Assembly (NCBI RefSeq): GCF_036038375.1
Contig: NZ_CP107935.1
Location: 558,001-622,000 of the forward strand
DNA length: 64,000 bases
Direction of reading: 5' to 3'
DNA from: Streptomyces sp. NBC_00414
GTDB lineage: Bacteria; Actinomycetota; Actinomycetes; Streptomycetales; Streptomycetaceae
The notes below the pieces were generated by a model. It did not search any database. It was given only the letters and a program-made list of their open reading frames with translations, and was not told where the DNA came from. The first letter of the stretch is position 1. Every line of letters begins with the position of its first letter. Positions 63,404 through 64,000 of this stretch are shown piece after piece. Position numbers and translations under genes: made by a program.

Positions 63404-64000
63404 ACCGCCGCCGAATCCCCACCGGATATCGCGGAAGCAAGCACCCCCGGTCCGTCAAGTCTCATTAAAAAATGACCCTCTCCGGTTTATTGGCTGCGGA
63501 CATTTATTGCCCCTTGGGCCGGTTGCCGACTTCTCGGCCAGAACGCGGAGCACACCTGGAAGACCTCCCGATATGGGGCGATCTTTGCAGCTCCGAACGC
63601 CTCCACTTCCCGAAAAACCGGTTGCTTAGGTAGCTTTTCGGGCGTTCGGCTCCGCCCACCCGGAGACCGTTGACAGGCTCTGGTCCACTGATCAATTATC
63701 GCCGTGCGTCCAGGTGTTCCCAATCGGTACATCAGTCGGACGACGTCTCCGCACCCGTGGGACGCCGTGAGCCAGAAAGCTGGTGGGCAGAATGCCGCAC
63801 AACGAAGGCGTGAAGTCGTCGCCGTTATCACCTGGCAACGTTGTCGCAATGAATTGCCGCATCACCGGACCTCGCGGACTCCACGCATCGGCTTCCCGGT
63901 CCGGGCGCCCCGCCGCCGCTTCGCCCGCCGCCCCCATGAACCACCGACCCGCCGGCCGCCCCGACTTCGCAGCTCCGCCCGGCACCCGGACGTAGAGCAG
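63404..64000. other. Right-end region without a recognised gene
   Basis: 597 bp. It holds a palindrome CCCGAAAA-N18-TTTTCGGG (63609-63642) and a promoter (63670-63699). Short frames on both strands lack domains or ribosome sites. A stretch at 63465-63510 is markedly less G+C-rich than the rest. Confidence 0.5.
63670..63699 (+). promoter_or_regulatory. Strong sigma-70-type promoter
   Basis: TTGACA, 18 nt, AATTAT, the best consensus promoter in this segment, reading to the right. No clear gene follows inside the window, so it may drive a gene beyond the edge or a short RNA. Confidence 0.5.

Noticed and set aside
63487..63849. Minus-strand frame of 120 codons near the right edge.
   Set aside because: Composition is irregular, no start signal, and it crosses the promoter and palindrome seen there.
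63783..63995. Plus-strand frame of 70 codons downstream of the strong promoter.
   Set aside because: Low-complexity Pro/Ala/Arg sequence with no ribosome site; may only be a leader.

Overview
The window is high-G+C actinobacterial DNA, most likely a Streptomyces chromosome. Support for this includes G/C-rich third codon positions, GTG starts, a SapA-like spore-associated protein, an LPFR-motif small protein, MmyB-type regulators, DUF4184 and MSMEG_6728 family proteins, and several -10 boxes placed 6-7 nt before start codons (leaderless mRNAs). I see no rRNA, tRNA, CRISPR array, insertion sequence or prophage. The content is that of an accessory or chromosome-arm region: short one- to three-gene units, many regulators next to one enzyme or exporter, and many secreted proteins.

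Layout. 1-3014: 3' part of a secreted GH92 alpha-mannosidase. 3.2-6.5 kb: alpha/beta hydrolase divergent from a TetR regulator, then a MarR-MFS operon. 6.6-11.5 kb: DUF3626 protein, lipoprotein, MFS exporter, small hypotheticals, YjbR-like protein. 11.7-15.0 kb: thioesterase, Imm1-like protein and a decayed sensor kinase/ABC permease locus with a lipoprotein. 15.0-18.4 kb: two divergent TetR genes, a DenV-like protein, a flavin oxidoreductase. 18.5-21.8 kb: AAA/TPR protein and a DmpA-type peptidase. 21.8-26.1 kb: an FHA-flavoprotein fusion beside a transmembrane Ser/Thr kinase. 26.8-31.4 kb: MFS, APH-like kinase, ComB-like phosphatase, FG-GAP secreted protein. 31.8-37.9 kb: two aldo/keto reductases, cold-shock protein, S1 protein, MmyB-type regulator. 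38.1-45.4 kb: PadR plus membrane protein, DUF4184, lamin-tail secreted protein, BASS transporter, membrane-anchored HTH protein, VOC and DUF1963 proteins. 45.9-50.6 kb: LPFR peptide, large hypothetical, orphan NarL-type kinase, MmyB regulator with tautomerase. 50.8-57.2 kb: APH, P450, SapA, SRPBCC, AKR with LysR. 57.2-63.4 kb: small membrane protein with PRC-barrel protein, Nudix, pectate lyase and a 1187-residue LacI/HK/REC-like/AraC hybrid regulator.

How genes work together. Divergent enzyme-regulator pairs recur, and many have a visible palindrome between them (3985-4002, 15698-15719, 37012-37024, 50243-50285, 56213-56233). The MarR gene overlaps its own palindrome and is probably translated from a leaderless transcript. 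The kinase and FHA-flavoprotein genes probably form a phospho-dependent signalling unit. The pectate lyase and the hybrid regulator downstream suggest plant polysaccharide sensing and use, in keeping with the GH92 enzyme. The most unusual items are the FHA-FAD fusion, the hybrid regulator with a lost phosphoacceptor His, the HK/permease deletion scar with a coupled Imm1-like gene carrying a hexanucleotide-repeat tail, and a structured intergenic RNA candidate near 53.86-53.92 kb.
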